The position numbers and the translations under genes were made by a program. A model generated the notes under the pieces. That model ran no database searches and was not told where the DNA came from. It worked only from the letters and a program-made list of their open reading frames with translations. From NCBI RefSeq assembly GCF_932526225.1, contig NC_064044.1, positions 4,581,747 to 4,645,746 on the forward strand: a stretch of DNA of 64,000 nt, in the 5' to 3' direction. Positions 20,971 through 31,996 of the stretch are shown here, one piece after another (position 1 is the stretch's first letter; the number at the start of each line of letters is the position of its first letter). The DNA comes from Nematostella vectensis. Its lineage: Eukaryota; Cnidaria; Anthozoa; Actiniaria; Edwardsiidae.

Positions 20971-22902
20971 GTCCACCTGCAGGTACTCGTCTTTTTAATT
21001 AATCTTGGCTGCCCATGCCCCAACGTGTTTCCCGCCAACAGTCTGGTTATTCAGGCGTCCGTAATAAGGGCTTGATGAAGGTTCAAAACGTGACGAAGCC
21101 GTGATACTCGAGTCAGGAATGCTGCCATCTTCCATTCCCAAAGGGTAAGACTTCTTAGCGCAACCTGACAAGATTCAAGGAGTGGCAAACCGCTGTTATT
21201 CTTCTGACTATACTTTATTCACATCAGTATATACAGTAAGTACGTCAACTTTGAACGTGTCGGGTGATATATACTGTAATGTTCTAGGTCGGATGCTAAA
21301 ACAACTCTCTTCTCGTAGATCATCTGCTTAATATTATCGTACTCTTCTCGCATATATACATAGCTCTCCGGCTCCTCTTCTTCTACCCATAATCCCTTAC
21401 ATCCGTTATGTAAGCCCTTACACTTCACTGATCACGGTTCCTGACCACAATCCTACATACTGTAAACTTTTCCGCAAACGTGTTTTCTGTCATTTTTATT
21501 GGGCAGGATGCAGTATGAACTTGCCTTTAAATTCGTGTGAGATAAACATTTTGAGGTTAGTTTATAAATGGTTAGTATAGCATAACAGCTTAGGATTAGA
21601 CATGAAGAAAGAAAATATTATTTTCTTAAAATAGATTTGTTTGCAAATTTATCCTCGGCTACCTCAAAAATCTATAAGATGTGGAACTGCCTTAAGCGGG
21701 TTAATCAACCCTCGTCTTTGCGCCCCCCTGACTGATGTGTGCATTTCCAACACGCTCTCGATTTGCATACCGCTGTGTGGCGTGAAATTGACAACTACTG
21801 CCACCACGAAAAAACAACCCGAGATAGTCCCGCACTTCAAAAAATTCCCCTGCCCCATAAAAGCGCTTCTATGTAGTCTAGTCGATCATAGAAGTTGTCT
21901 AAAGGACCGAATTTTATCAGTGACAAATATCTCTAAAATTCTACGGTTGATCTGAAATATTGCGGAAAATGTGTTTTTATCAGTTTTGCGGAAAGATATT
22001 CTAAATTGGTAGTGTTATTCAAATTGTTGCAACATGAGTTATTGCACAAAATTGGCGGTTGTATTTAAAAAAAAAAACTCGGGTAATAAAGGCTAACATA
22101 AACGCTTTTCGAACGGACTGAACTTCGCCGTCAATTTTTCGGGTCGAAATTCTAAATATATATCTAACTTTTTTTTCTCTTCCACAGATTTTTCACAGAG
22201 GCTGTATCACCACATTGAACTGATTCTGGTAGTGTCGTCAAAAAACTAACGCTCAATTTTGCGTCAGTCTCAAATAAGTGAAAAATATGTTGTTTACTTT
22301 CTATGTGCTACTACATTATTGTTAATACAAATACAATTTTTTAAAGTGTGCACCCTCCATACATTGGGTCATTTTTGGTAAAAAATCTGGAGCAATCGAA
22401 TAAACATTGACTGTTCTGTGCGCTGAATTCAGCTCCGTGCGCTGAATTCAGCTCCGTTCACTTTTGTAATCAACTAGTCCTCTATGTTGCCACATAACGG
22501 CTTGCAGTTAAATGTGCTACTGACTTAGAGACCATTCGGGACATATCTTAACTAGCATTTGGCAGCTTTTTTAACTGTAGAATAACAGTAACAGTTTTCA
22601 GTTAACATACATCTTATAACCGCTCTTATATCTGCGTAAACATAGTCTTTCATTTTCACGAGTTCGCGAGGCAGGTTTACGTGTGTGACCGTCATGCGTT
22701 TGCATCTCCCTTTTTTCATGTCGTAGTTGATGCTGGCGCAGTTTTCTTTGTCGTCATAGCAGAGTTTGTAGCATTCCCAAAGTTCCCCAACATCTGTCTC
22801 GTCGTAGGGAGATGCAAGGAGTGAATGGCCAAACATGGAGTTCCTTGTTTTCTGATTTGCCGATGTGAGAGGGAATACGAAAAGGCAAAAGAAGAGAAGC
22901 AT

Positions 22903-23422
22903 GTCTTAACTATGTGTCGTCTTCGTGTTTTTTTGAATGAGTGACTCACATAATGGAATACATCTTCTTTAGAAAGGAGGGTACCATGCTGAGATGGTAG
23001 AATTATCCTTTGGGGAAACAAAATGGGGATAATACAGCATGATAATTGTGATCGCAAATTGCATTTTCTGTTGTGCCAAACATTTTAGGGATTTTTAAAA
23101 ATAAAATATATTGAAACTTAACGCACAACTACAACGAGGTTGCTGAACAAACATACATTTTTCTTCCATCAGTCCATACCTAAATATTGACTCCTACCTT
23201 TTACTGATTAAAAGCTAACACCATCTGTCGAAGCCTGAGCATGCGCATGGACTATCGTAATTTCTATTATTACTTCTACGTCGATCATTCTTAAATATTT
23301 TACCTTCAACGTCTTATTCTTAACCCTTCCTTTATACTCCAGTCGACAGAATCTTAGACTCCAATTTCATAATTGTTGAGTCAATATTCAGAACTTTTTT
23401 TTGTTAACATAATCCATGTATA
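22903..23422. other. Upstream region of gene copy A, no further gene seen
   Basis: This is the presumed promoter side of the minus-strand gene. Overlapping ORFs here recur only because the unit is duplicated. The stretch TAGAAAGGAGGGTACCATGC at about 22970 is repeated near 24480 in related form. Confidence 0.4.
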
Positions 23423-23426
23423 TTAA

Positions 23427-23673
23427 AGCCGCATTGTCACCAGTTTACTTCCGGTCGATTACGTAACAATCTACGATGATTTTTAACGGAAAAATGCGAA
23501 AAATATTTCAAAATATTGAAAGCAGTGTGTTTGTTGAAAGTTTCTTTGAGGATGTGATTGATAATTTAGAGCGGATGGCCTGTTTAATATCTCGGATTTT
23601 AATAGATTCTTTTGTCTTTAAACGTTTGAGGTTTCCGTCGGACCTCCAGAAGTAAACTGGTGACAATGCGGCT
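23427..23673. mobile_element. TTAA-type MITE, copy 2, with matching empty sites in units B and D
   Basis: A 247-bp element (ends AGCCGCATTGTCACCAG and inverse) sits between perfect TTAA copies at 23423-23426 and 23674-23677. The equivalent sites in unit B (near 30221) and unit D (near 45036) read TATATTAATGTCCC with a single TTAA, so the insertion post-dates the duplication or was lost precisely from the others. No coding capacity. Confidence 0.92.
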
Positions 23674-23984
23674 TTAATGTCCCTGAATAAATAGAGACAA
23701 GTACTGTATAAGGAAACACTTGTAATCATTATTTCACCCATTCTACGCTAAATGTACACATTGAGAGGTGGAAAATTGGGGAAAAGTCATAACCAGCTTT
23801 TTAAATGTTTATGTGATTCACATGATGGAAGAATGACACATGATGGAATGCATCTTCTTTTGAGAGGAGTAGAATCAAAAAGCCCAAACTGTCGCGATCT
23901 CTTACCAGAACAATAAATACAATACACCAAAAACTGGAAATCGACTCTGCCAAATTTTCGTCTTAAATAAGACTTCTTCAGGGC

Positions 23985-24038
23985 AGACTGAAAAAGGTGA
24001 ATCGTAACAAGCTTGTTACGATTCACCTTCTTTAGTCT
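23985..24038. repeat. 54-bp near-perfect palindrome (unit A)
   Basis: Arms of 27 bp meet at AAGCTT with no spacer, the inner part reading CGTAACAAGCTTGTTACG. One arm has AAAAAGG where the other predicts GAAGG, so it is slightly decayed here; the copies in units B and D are perfect. Confidence 0.85.
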
Positions 24039-24209
24039 TAGACTCCAATTTCCAGTTTATATATATATATAAACTTGAGTGAAAATTCCCGTCAGCCAAC
24101 AGCCAGTCTATCTAAAAGGATGCAAGATACCAGGGCTCAGTAGCGAAAATATAAATATAGTAGTGTGAAGAAAGATGCTACGGTTCCCAACTTTTAGACA
24201 TTATTAAAA

Positions 24210-24253
24210 ATTTACTAAACGTTTCGGCCCTTCGGCCTTCTTCAGTATAAAAT
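24210..24253 (-). ncRNA. Hammerhead-like motif of a PLE (degenerate)
   Basis: On the minus strand: CTGAAGA, one extra A, GGCC-GAAG-GGCC hairpin, GAAA, then the self-complementary ACGT. The core position that is usually U is A, which hammerheads tolerate, but the extra A at the base of stem II is non-standard. Flanking ATTTTATA and TAGTAAAT can pair as an interrupted stem I. Activity is doubtful. Confidence 0.5.
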
Positions 24254-24562
24254 AAGTTAAAAAGCTAAAAAATACAATGGGCTAAAAACTACATCTTTAT
24301 ATACTTACAACTTGTAAATTCTTTAAATATAGTGTACTTAAATTACATAATTTACGCGGCGATTACAAATTGTTGATAAAGCTATGTGCTATGTGTTTCA
24401 ATAACCTGAAGAAGTCTTATTAAAGAAGAAAATTTGGCAGAGTCGATTTCCAGTTTTTGGTGTATTGATTTCTTTTGAGAGGAGGGTACCGTGCTGAGAT
24501 GGTACAATTATCGTTTTGAGAAATGGGAATAATACAGCCGAAGCTGCGCCCGGCGGGTGGGT

Positions 24563-24627
<65 letters not shown>

Positions 24628-24719
24628 ATGGTTGAAGACTTTCATAGAAAGTGCTCAATACTCGAAAGTAGAGCGGTGTATAGTGTTGGTTTGAGAAAAA
24701 AATACAAACTACATAGGTT

Positions 24720-24760
24720 TCCCTACAGGTCTGTTTCGTGGTTGCCCACTCATCAGGGGA
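24720..24760 (-). ncRNA. Type I hammerhead ribozyme in a PLE end
   Basis: Reading the minus strand: TCCC / CTGATGA / GTGG-GCAA-CCAC (stem II with tetraloop) / GAAA / CAG-AC-CTG (short stem III) / TA / GGGA (stem I partner). All invariant core bases are present and cleavage is expected after the A of the TA. The sequence equals the two plus-strand copies in unit D. Hammerheads of this compact form are known from PLEs. Confidence 0.88.
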
Positions 24761-24819
24761 TTTTGTATATATATTTTGTTTATTTTGTATATTGTTGTAT
24801 TTTGTATATTGTATATTTT

Positions 24820-24953
24820 GTATATTTATATATATCATATATTATATATTATATATTATATATTATATATTATATATTATATATTATATTTATATATATA
24901 TATGTATTATATTTATATTTATATATTATATATTATTATATATTATATACGAG
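24820..24953. repeat. (TA)n-rich low-complexity tract
   Basis: TATAT/ATATTATAT microsatellite between the PLE and DIRS fragments; ORFs of Tyr and Ile across it are artefacts. Confidence 0.85.
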
Positions 24954-25164
24954 ACAAGTGATACTACGACGGCGAAGTCTAAATAAAACTGATTCTAAAT
25001 CACGTGCGTCCAGGCTCTTGAGTCTAGCTCAAACAATTATTAACTAATCTAAATTATACCTCTATTGGACGAAGTCCAATACCACACATAATTTAACTTG
25101 TAATCAGAAACTGTAGAAAATATGACGCAACAACTATGTACAATATATATATATATATATATCA

Positions 25165-25910
25165 ATCCTTTATTGTTTTGCCGGATATAGCAAAGCCACA
25201 TCGCACAAGGAGTGGCATTAAGGACCCTTCGTAATTTCGAACTAAGTGATTCATGAGTAATTGGTGCACTAGCGCCCTTGGAAGACTAGGAATGCAGGCG
25301 AGGGTGGTGGGGCCGGATAGCAACGTAAGTGGCGCTCATAGGCCTGGACTGGGCACAGTGGATGGCCCGCTGTGAGACGAACAACAGGAATCAGTAAACG
25401 GCGCTGTTTAAACTGGATGGTTTTGGACCAACGCACACAAATAACCATTCTCCACGCGCGAATAGAAATATCTGACCGTAACAAATTGCTCGAGGGATCA
25501 TACGATTTTGTAGACTTTGTAACGAGGTTTGATTTACGGAAAAAGGTGTGAAATCCGACCCGGATAGCAGCCAAGAAACCAGAATCCGCATCGTCAGACA
25601 GTAGGGGGTGAATGCGATGGAGTATATCCGGTGTAATCGGCAATTTCTGCTCACGTGCGTCGCCCAAAATGCGACGCAGGCCACGAGTAATAAGTTTAAT
25701 GGCGAAGAGTTCTTAAAAGGTTACGGGGTAACCAAAATGTCGATGAAGGATATTGATTGCATACAAATAGTTAGTAATAGTAGAATATTTGCAGTGAGTA
25801 GACAGATGAATAAGAAACCTGGCAATCTTTCAATGTTGAGCGGGAATGGGTACCAATCCGTACGCTGAACAAAATCGTAGGTAGACACGCCACTGAGATC
25901 GTCGTGTGCC
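25165..25910 (-). mobile_element. DIRS-like tyrosine-recombinase fragment (unit A)
   Basis: Minus-strand fragments, partly frame-shifted, encode the N-terminal and first catalytic part of a DIRS-type tyrosine recombinase: ITRGLRRILGD-type sequence in the intact unit-D copy, ITPDILHRIHPLL, RKSNLVTKSTKSYDPSSN with the first catalytic Arg, WSKTIQFKQRRLLIPV with the beta-hairpin Lys, and LCPVQAYERHL. The HxxR and Tyr parts are missing, so it is inactive. No reverse transcriptase was found next to it. Confidence 0.7.
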
Positions 25911-26357
25911 TAACGTAGAGGCCGGTAAGGTATTTTCGAGTTTTACTGAAGCCGCGAAGGCATGGGATCCTAAATATTTACTACGTTACCACGAACTATT
26001 TATAGTTACTACGAAATATTTCGTAGTAACATTTAGTAATATTCAAGCACTAGAAACTCTTTACCAGAGTATCTTTTTTTACTTGCGATTCCTTACTATA
26101 ATATTGGCATATTCTTCTCTTATTATATTATGCTAACTGTCCGCTTTAGTTTCCTAATTATGACTGCAAAATGCATGTAAAAATAATTTATCATACTTTT
26201 TAAAAATTTCCTGATATAATTTTTATACGAAGGACCCCCTTCAAGTATCTATCGACCCTTCTATGTAGTAGCTACGCCTTCTGGAAATCGCACAATGTAA
26301 AACCCCCTGGGACTTGTTTTTTTTTTCCGTTTAGCTAAGAGTTTTAAGAAAAAAAGG

Positions 26358-26757
26358 ATACACCACAACACCGAGAAACCATCCACCTGCGATACACAAA
26401 CACAGGGAGACCATGCAGATGGGATACACCCACACAGGAAGACCATGCAGATGGGATACGCCCAGACAGGGGGACCATGCATATGGGATACACCAAGACA
26501 GGGAAACCGTGTAGATGGAATACAACCAGACAGGCAGACCATGCAGATGAAATAAACCCAGTCAAAGAGACCATGCAGATGGGATACACTCAGACAGGTA
26601 GTCCATGCAGATGGGATACACCCAGACAGGAAGACCATGCAGATGGGATACACCCAGACAGGGAGACCATGCAGATAGGATACACCCACACAGGAAGACC
26701 ATGCAAATGAGATACCCCCACACAGGAAGACCATGCAGATGAGATGAACCCAGACAG
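26358..26757. repeat. 32-bp minisatellite block at the A/B boundary
   Basis: About 12 units of the CCATGCAGATGGGATACACC motif, nearly the same as the block at 33243-33641. It lies exactly where unit B begins. Confidence 0.92.
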
Positions 26758-27321
26758 GGGGTGTAATTTTCATAAGGACGATAAGATTTGGGCCATAGCG
26801 TACAATTAAAGGTGTGTGTATTTAACTAGTCCGATAAGTGAAAAACTCTCATACTAGCGTGGCAAAATGTGGCCAAGCCCCCTTCTTGATACTACTTTCT
26901 CGTTTGTTGATGGGAATGAAAATTTCTAGAGGATATTTTATCATAAATACTTATCAAATGTCCACTCTGTTTGTAGTGATTGTCTTATTCTCCTTTTATT
27001 GAAAACTCAATCTATCATGTTTACAGGTGTAAAGATTAACATAGGCCGCAAGGGCCGCAATAAATATTGTGCAAAGTGCAAATTGTGGCTTGCATTTTAT
27101 TTTGGTCTAATGCGATGCACGTGTGTTAATTTTAAAACGCCTTATTGGACTTCTTTATTTTCATTAGAATATCACATTCCATATTTCGTCCTCAAAAGCA
27201 CCCACTTCAAATAGAAAAGCCATCGATAGGAGAGGCGTCAATCATTGTTTTTCTAACCCCCTCAACCAAGAAGGGAATTTGCTTAAAATGAAATTGCCAA
27301 ATGCAAAGGTATCTAACTAAG

Positions 27322-29694
27322 TCAAGCTGCACATCCGTAAAACTCCGCTCTCATAGTGATATGATCGTACCAACCCTGAACTAAAATCCTGACGTAACGC
27401 GCCTTGATGAAAGGGAAGAACTCGTTCTTCACCACAGTGGTCTGATCTGAGTTGCCAGGGAAAACCTGAATAAAAAGCTCAAAATTTTATAGCAACAACA
27501 ACAATATAAGAGCTTTATTCAGTTGAAATAAATGTACCTATCATATTGATAAAGATTCCCCTAATCTACCGTTAGACTGTACTCAACATAACACTGTTTT
27601 TACGTTGTCCTACCTTAATCACACCATTCTCGTCTTCGTAACTCTGCCACTGTTCTCCCGTCAGACTGTAATTCACGGTGTACTTAGTCACCCATTGGGG
27701 AAAGTCGTCGCGTCCCTGCGTTGCAACATGAGTAACCAATGTTACTCGGCCCAGGTCCACCTGCAGGTACTCGCCTTTTTGATTAATCTTGGCTGCCCAT
27801 GCCCCAAACTGTTTCTCGCTAACGGCTTGGTTATTAAGGCGTCCGTAATAAGGGCTGTATGAAGGTCCAAAACGTGACGAAGCCGTGATACTCGAGTCAG
27901 GAATGCTGCCATCTTCTATTCCCAAAGGGTAAGATTTCTTAGTGCAACCTGACAAGATTCAAGGAGTGGCAAACCGCTGTTATTCTTCTAACTATACTTT
28001 ATTCACACCAACAGTGAGTACGTCAACTCTGAACGTGTCGGGTGATATATACTGTAATGTTCTAGGTCGGATGCTAAATTAACGGCAATATTCTCGTAGA
28101 TCATCTGCTTAATATTATCGTACTCTTCTCGCATATATACATAGCTCTCCGGCTCCTCTTCTTCTACCCATAATCCCTTACATCCGTTATGTAAGCCCTT
28201 ACATTTCACTGATCACGGTTCCTGACCACAATCCTACATACTGTATACTTTTCCGCAAACGTGTTTTCTGTCATTTTTATTGGGCAGGATGCAGTATGAA
28301 CTTGCCTTTAAATTCGTGTGAGATAAACATTTTGAGGTTAGTTTATAAATGGTTAGTATAGCATAACAGCTTAGGATTAGACATGAAGAAAGAAAATATT
28401 ATTTTCTTAAAATAGATTTGTTTGCAAATTTATCCTCGGCTACCTCAAAAATCTATAAGATGTGGGACTGCCTTAAGCGCGTTATTCACCCCTCGTCTTT
28501 GCGCCCCCCTGACTGATGTGTGCATTTCCAACACGCTCTCGATTTGCATACCGCTGTGTGGCGTGAAATTGACAACTACCGCCAGCACGAAAAAACAACC
28601 CGAGATAGTCCCTCACTTCAAAAAATTCCCCTGCCCCATAAAAGCGCTTCTATGTAGTCTAGTCGATCATAGAAGTTGTCTAAAGGACCGAATTTTATCA
28701 GTGACAAATATCTCTAAAATTCTACGGTTGATCTGAAATATTGCGGAAAATGTGTTTTTATCAGTTTTGCGGAAAGATCTTCTAAATTGGTAGTGTTATT
28801 TAAATTGTTGCAACTTTCTTTCTTAACATAGCCAGAACCAAATTTGACATGAGTTATTGCACACAATTGGCGGGTCGAAATTCTAAATATATATCTAACT
28901 TTTTTTTCTCTTCCACAGATTTTTTTCTAACTTTCACAGAGGCTGTATCACCACATTGAACTAATTCTGGTAGTGTCGTCAAAAAGCTAACGCTCAATTT
29001 TGCGTCAGTCTCAAATAAGTGAAAAACATATTGTTTACTTTTTATGTGCTACTACATTATTGTTAATACAAATACAATTTTTAAAAGTGTGCACCCTCCA
29101 TACATTGGGTCATCTTTGGTAAAAAGTCTGGAGCAATCGCATAAACATTGACTGTTCTGTGCGAAGTTGTAAATTGATAACGCCCTGTTAATGATCTGTG
29201 ATTAACGCGCGAGCGACCTTAACCCAAATCCGCTAAATTCAGCTCCGTTCACTTTTGTAACCAACTAGTCCTCTATGTTGCCACATAACGGCTTGCAGGA
29301 AAATGTGTTACTTACTTAGAGACCATTCGGGATATATCTTAACTTGCATTTGGCAGTATTTTAAACTGTAGAATAACGGTAACCAATTTTCGGTTAACAA
29401 ACCTCTTATATTCGCTCTTATATCCGCGTAAACATGGTCCTTCATTTTCACGAGTTCGCAAGGCAGGTTTACATGTGTAACCTTCATGCGCTTGCATCTC
29501 CCTTTTTTCATGTCGTAATTGATGCTGGCGCAGTTTTCTTTGTCGTCATAGCAGAGTTTGTAGCACTCCCAAAGCTCCCCAACATCTGTCTCGTTGTAGG
29601 GAGATGCAAGGAGTGAATGGCCAAACATGGAGTTCCTTGTTTTCTGATTTGCCGATGTGAGAGGGAATACGAAAAGGCAAAGAAAGAGAAGCAT
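27322..29694 (-). CDS. Gene copy B: secreted PAN/Apple + F5/8C (discoidin) protein, apparently intact
   Basis: Four exons: 29694-29403 (MLLFLCLFVFPLTSAN signal peptide, PAN/Apple with WECYKLC, CASINYD, GRCKRM), 28208-28053 (KCKGLHNGCKGLW, MREEYDNIKQMIYE), 27948-27614 (F5/8C start, YPLGIEDGS, YLQVDLGRVTLVTHVATQG, TGEQWQSYEDENGVIK) and 27465-27322 (FPGN to FYGCAA, stop TGA). Lengths 292+156+335+144 nt give 308 codons plus stop with matching phases. The first and last Cys of the F5/8C domain, which usually pair, are present. Donors are GTTTGT (exon 1), GTATAT (exon 2) and GTAGGA (exon 3), all weaker than consensus; acceptors are CAG. This is the only copy in which I see no disabling change. Discoidin domains bind carbohydrate, lipid or matrix; PAN domains bind protein or sugar. 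Confidence 0.78.
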
Positions 29695-30533
29695 GTCTTA
29701 ACTATGTGTCGTCTTCGTGTTTTTTGAATGAGTGACTCACATGATGGAATACATCTTCTTTAGAAAGGAGGGTACCATGCTGAGATGGTAGAATTATCCT
29801 TTGGGGAAACAAAACGGGGATAATACAGCATGATAATTGTGATCGCAAATTGCATTTTCTGTTCAAAGTGTTGTGCCAAACATTTTAGGGATTTTTAAAA
29901 ATAATATATATTGAAACTTAACGCACAACTACAACGAGGTTGCTGAACAAACATACATTTTTCTTCCATCAGTCCATACCTAAATATTGACTCCTACCTT
30001 TTACTGATTAAAAGCTAACACCATCTGTCGAAGCCTGAGCATGCGCATGGACTATCGTAATTTCTATTATTACTTCTACGTCGATCATTCTTAAATATTT
30101 TACCTTCAACGTCTTATTCTTAACCCTTCCTTTATACTCCAGTCGACAGAATCTTAGACTCCTATTTCATAATTGTTGAGTCAATATTCGGAACTCTTTT
30201 TTGGTAACATAATCCATGTATATTAATGTCCCTGAATAAATAGAGACAAGTACTGTATAAGGAAACACTTGTAATCATTATTTCACCCATTCTACGCTAA
30301 ATGTACACATTGAGAGGTGGAAAATTGGGGAAAAGTCATAACCAGCTTTTTAAATGTTTATGTGATTCACATGATGGAAAAATGACACATGATGGAATGC
30401 ATCTTCTTTTAAAAGGAGTAGAATCAAAAAGCCCAAACTGTCGCGATCTCTTACCAGAACAATAAATACAATACACCAAAAACTGGAAATCGACTCTGCC
30501 AAATTTTCGTCTTTAATAAGACTTCTTCAGGGC

Positions 30534-30587
30534 AGACTGAAGAAGGTGAATCGTAACAAGCTTGTTACGATTCACCTTCTTCAGTCT
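30534..30587. repeat. 54-bp perfect palindrome (unit B)
   Basis: Two 27-bp arms centred on AAGCTT with no spacer and no mismatch. Could extrude as a cruciform or form a strong RNA hairpin. The left arm starts AGACTGAAGAAGG. Confidence 0.92.
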
Positions 30588-30605
30588 TAGACTCCAATTT
30601 CCAGT

Positions 30606-30619
<14 letters not shown>

Positions 30620-30639
<20 letters not shown>

Positions 30640-31760
30640 AAACTTGAGTGAAAATTCCCGTCAGCCAACAGCCATTCTATCTAAAAGGATGCAAGATACC
30701 AGGGCTCAGTAGCGAAAATATAAATATAGTAGTGTAAAGAAAGATGCTACGATTCCCAACTTTTAGACATTATTAAAAATTTACTAAACGTTTCTTCTTC
30801 ACTTCTTCTTCAACTTCATTATTAAAAATTTACTAAACGTTTCTTCTTCACTTCTTCTTCAACTTCTTCAACACTCTTCAACTTCTTCAGTATAAAATAA
30901 GTTAAAAAGCTAAAAAATACAATGGGCTAAAAACTACATCCTTATATACTTACAACTTGTAAATTCTTTAAATATAGTGTACTTAAATTACATCATTTTA
31001 ACGGCGATTACAAATTGTTGATAAAGCTATGTGCTATGTGTTTCAATAACCTGAAGAAGTCTTATTAAAGAATAAAAATTGGCAGAGTCGATTTCCAGTT
31101 TTTGGTGTATTGATTTCTTTTGAGAGGAGGGTACCGTGCTGAGATGGTACAATTATCGTTTTGAGAAATGGGAATAATACAGCCGAAGCCGCGCCCGGCG
31201 GGTGGGTAAAAAATATATGTATATATATAAAAACGAGACAAGTGATATTACGACGGCGAAGTCTAAATAAAACTGATTCTAAATCACGTGCGTCCAGGCT
31301 CTTGAGTCTAGCTCAAACAATTATTAACTAATCTAAATTATACCTCTATTGGACGAAGTCCAATACCACACATAATTTAGTATATATCGGGCAGATCGTT
31401 CGGAAAAATCTTAGTTTTTTGCATTCCTCTACTTTTATGAAAGAGGTCTTTCCGGAAGGTAGTATAATTTCGGCATTTAGAAGGCCTAAAAATCTCAAAG
31501 ACATCCTTGCGCATAGCTTTATCAACAATTTGTAATCGCCGTTAAAATGATGTAATTTAAGTACACTATATTTAAAGAATTTACAAGTTGTAAGTATATA
31601 AGGATGTAGTTTTTAGCCCATTGTATTTTTTAGCTTTTTAACTTATTTTATACTGAAGAAGGCCGAAGGGCCGAAACGTCTAGTAAATTTTTAATAATGT
31701 CTAAAAGTTGGGAATCGTAGCATCTTTCTTCACACTACTATATATATATATAATCGAAAA
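30620..31760. mobile_element. Inverted pair of PLE fragments (unit B)
   Basis: A minus-strand PLE fragment (about 30640-31040) and a plus-strand one (about 31500-31740) share long matching stretches in opposite orientation, including GGGCTAAAAACTACATCCTT on one side and its inverse on the other. In the minus-strand copy the hammerhead-like stem II is replaced by CTTCTTCAACTT-type repeats (30780-30890). (TA)n tracts flank both. Confidence 0.65.
31645..31688 (+). ncRNA. Hammerhead-like motif of a PLE, plus strand
   Basis: CTGAAGA, an extra A, GGCC-GAAG-GGCC, GAAA, ACGT, C, then TAGTAAAT, with ATTTTATA upstream able to pair with TAGTAAAT as 2+4 bp around a 2x2 internal loop. The base before the predicted cut is C, the most favoured. 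The palindromic ACGT stem III would be too short in cis but could pair in a dimer. The extra A beside stem II is the main doubt. Confidence 0.55.
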
Positions 31761-31769
31761 GCCCAAACT

Positions 31770-31962
31770 GTCGCGATCTCGTACCAGAACAATGAATACA
31801 ATACACCAAAAACTGGAAATCGACTCTGCCAAATTTTCGTCTTTAATAAGACTTCTTCAGGGCCCTGAAGAAGTTTAATGGTCTTGCTCGAGGGCCTGCC
31901 CTGAAGAAGTCTTATTAAAGAAGAACATTTGGCAGAGTCGATTTCCAGTTTTTGGTGTATTA
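31770..31962. repeat. Inverted repeat built on CTGGAAATCGACTCTGCCAA
   Basis: The phrase occurs forward at about 31812 and reversed at about 31928, with complementary CTTTAATAAGACTTCTTCAG and CTGAAGAAGTCTTATTAAAG inside. It can fold on itself; the same arms flank the PLE pieces in units A and D. Confidence 0.75.
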
Positions 31963-31996
31963 TATATATATATACATATATATAAGAAAATAATAT

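Larger units (their letters stand above)
16522..22902 (-). pseudogene. Gene copy A: secreted PAN/Apple + discoidin protein, exon 3 split by a LINE
   Basis: Exons: 22902-22611 (signal peptide and PAN/Apple; starts MLLFFCLFVFPLTSAN), 21427-21275, exon 3 in two parts 21164-20971 and 16953-16813, and 16665-16522 (ends FYGCAA, stop TGA). The exon phases agree (1, 1, 0). The PAN part shows WECYKLCYDD, CASINYD and GRCKRM; the F5/8C part begins CAKKSYPLGMEDG and includes YLQVDLGRVT in copies where exon 3 is whole. A 4,006-bp LINE lies in exon 3 between two copies of ACTCGGCCCAG, which should abolish the discoidin domain. The exon 1 donor is preceded by AAGAT rather than AAGAG. Ligand-binding, carbohydrate- or matrix-related roles are typical of these domains; none is shown here. 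Confidence 0.8.
24060..24760 (-). mobile_element. Penelope-like element fragments (unit A)
   Basis: Non-coding terminal pieces of PLEs lie on the minus strand among (TA)n tracts (24060, 24565-24622). They are recognised by a hammerhead-like motif at 24210-24253 and a true hammerhead at 24720-24760, which also occurs just after the PLE ORF in unit D. Flanking inverted copies of CTGGAAATCGACTCTGCCAA lie at about 23935 and 24435. Confidence 0.7.
15961..26357. repeat. Segmental-duplication unit A (with LINE and MITE insertions)
   Basis: Begins with GGGGTGTAATTTTCATAAGG just after the minisatellite and contains gene copy A, PLE fragments and a DIRS fragment. The same order recurs in unit B (26757-33242) and in parts in C, D, E and F. 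Removing the 4-kb LINE and the 247-bp MITE brings A close to the length of B. The first 550 bp (15961-16521) hold no gene; an ORF there recurs only because the unit is duplicated. Confidence 0.85.

Noticed and set aside
21641..21955. A 104-codon plus-strand ORF (MQIYPRLPQKSIRCG) repeated in units A-E
   Set aside because: It lies in intron 1 on the opposite strand, and its conservation is explained by recent duplication of the whole unit.
22716..23057. A 113-codon minus-strand ORF overlapping exon 1 of copy A (also in D and E)
   Set aside because: Out-of-frame shadow of the PAN exon. The other frame has a signal peptide and the PAN cysteine pattern.
24776..24961. Tyr/Ile-rich ORFs over 24.6-25.0 kb
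   Set aside because: They arise from (TA)n microsatellite sequence.
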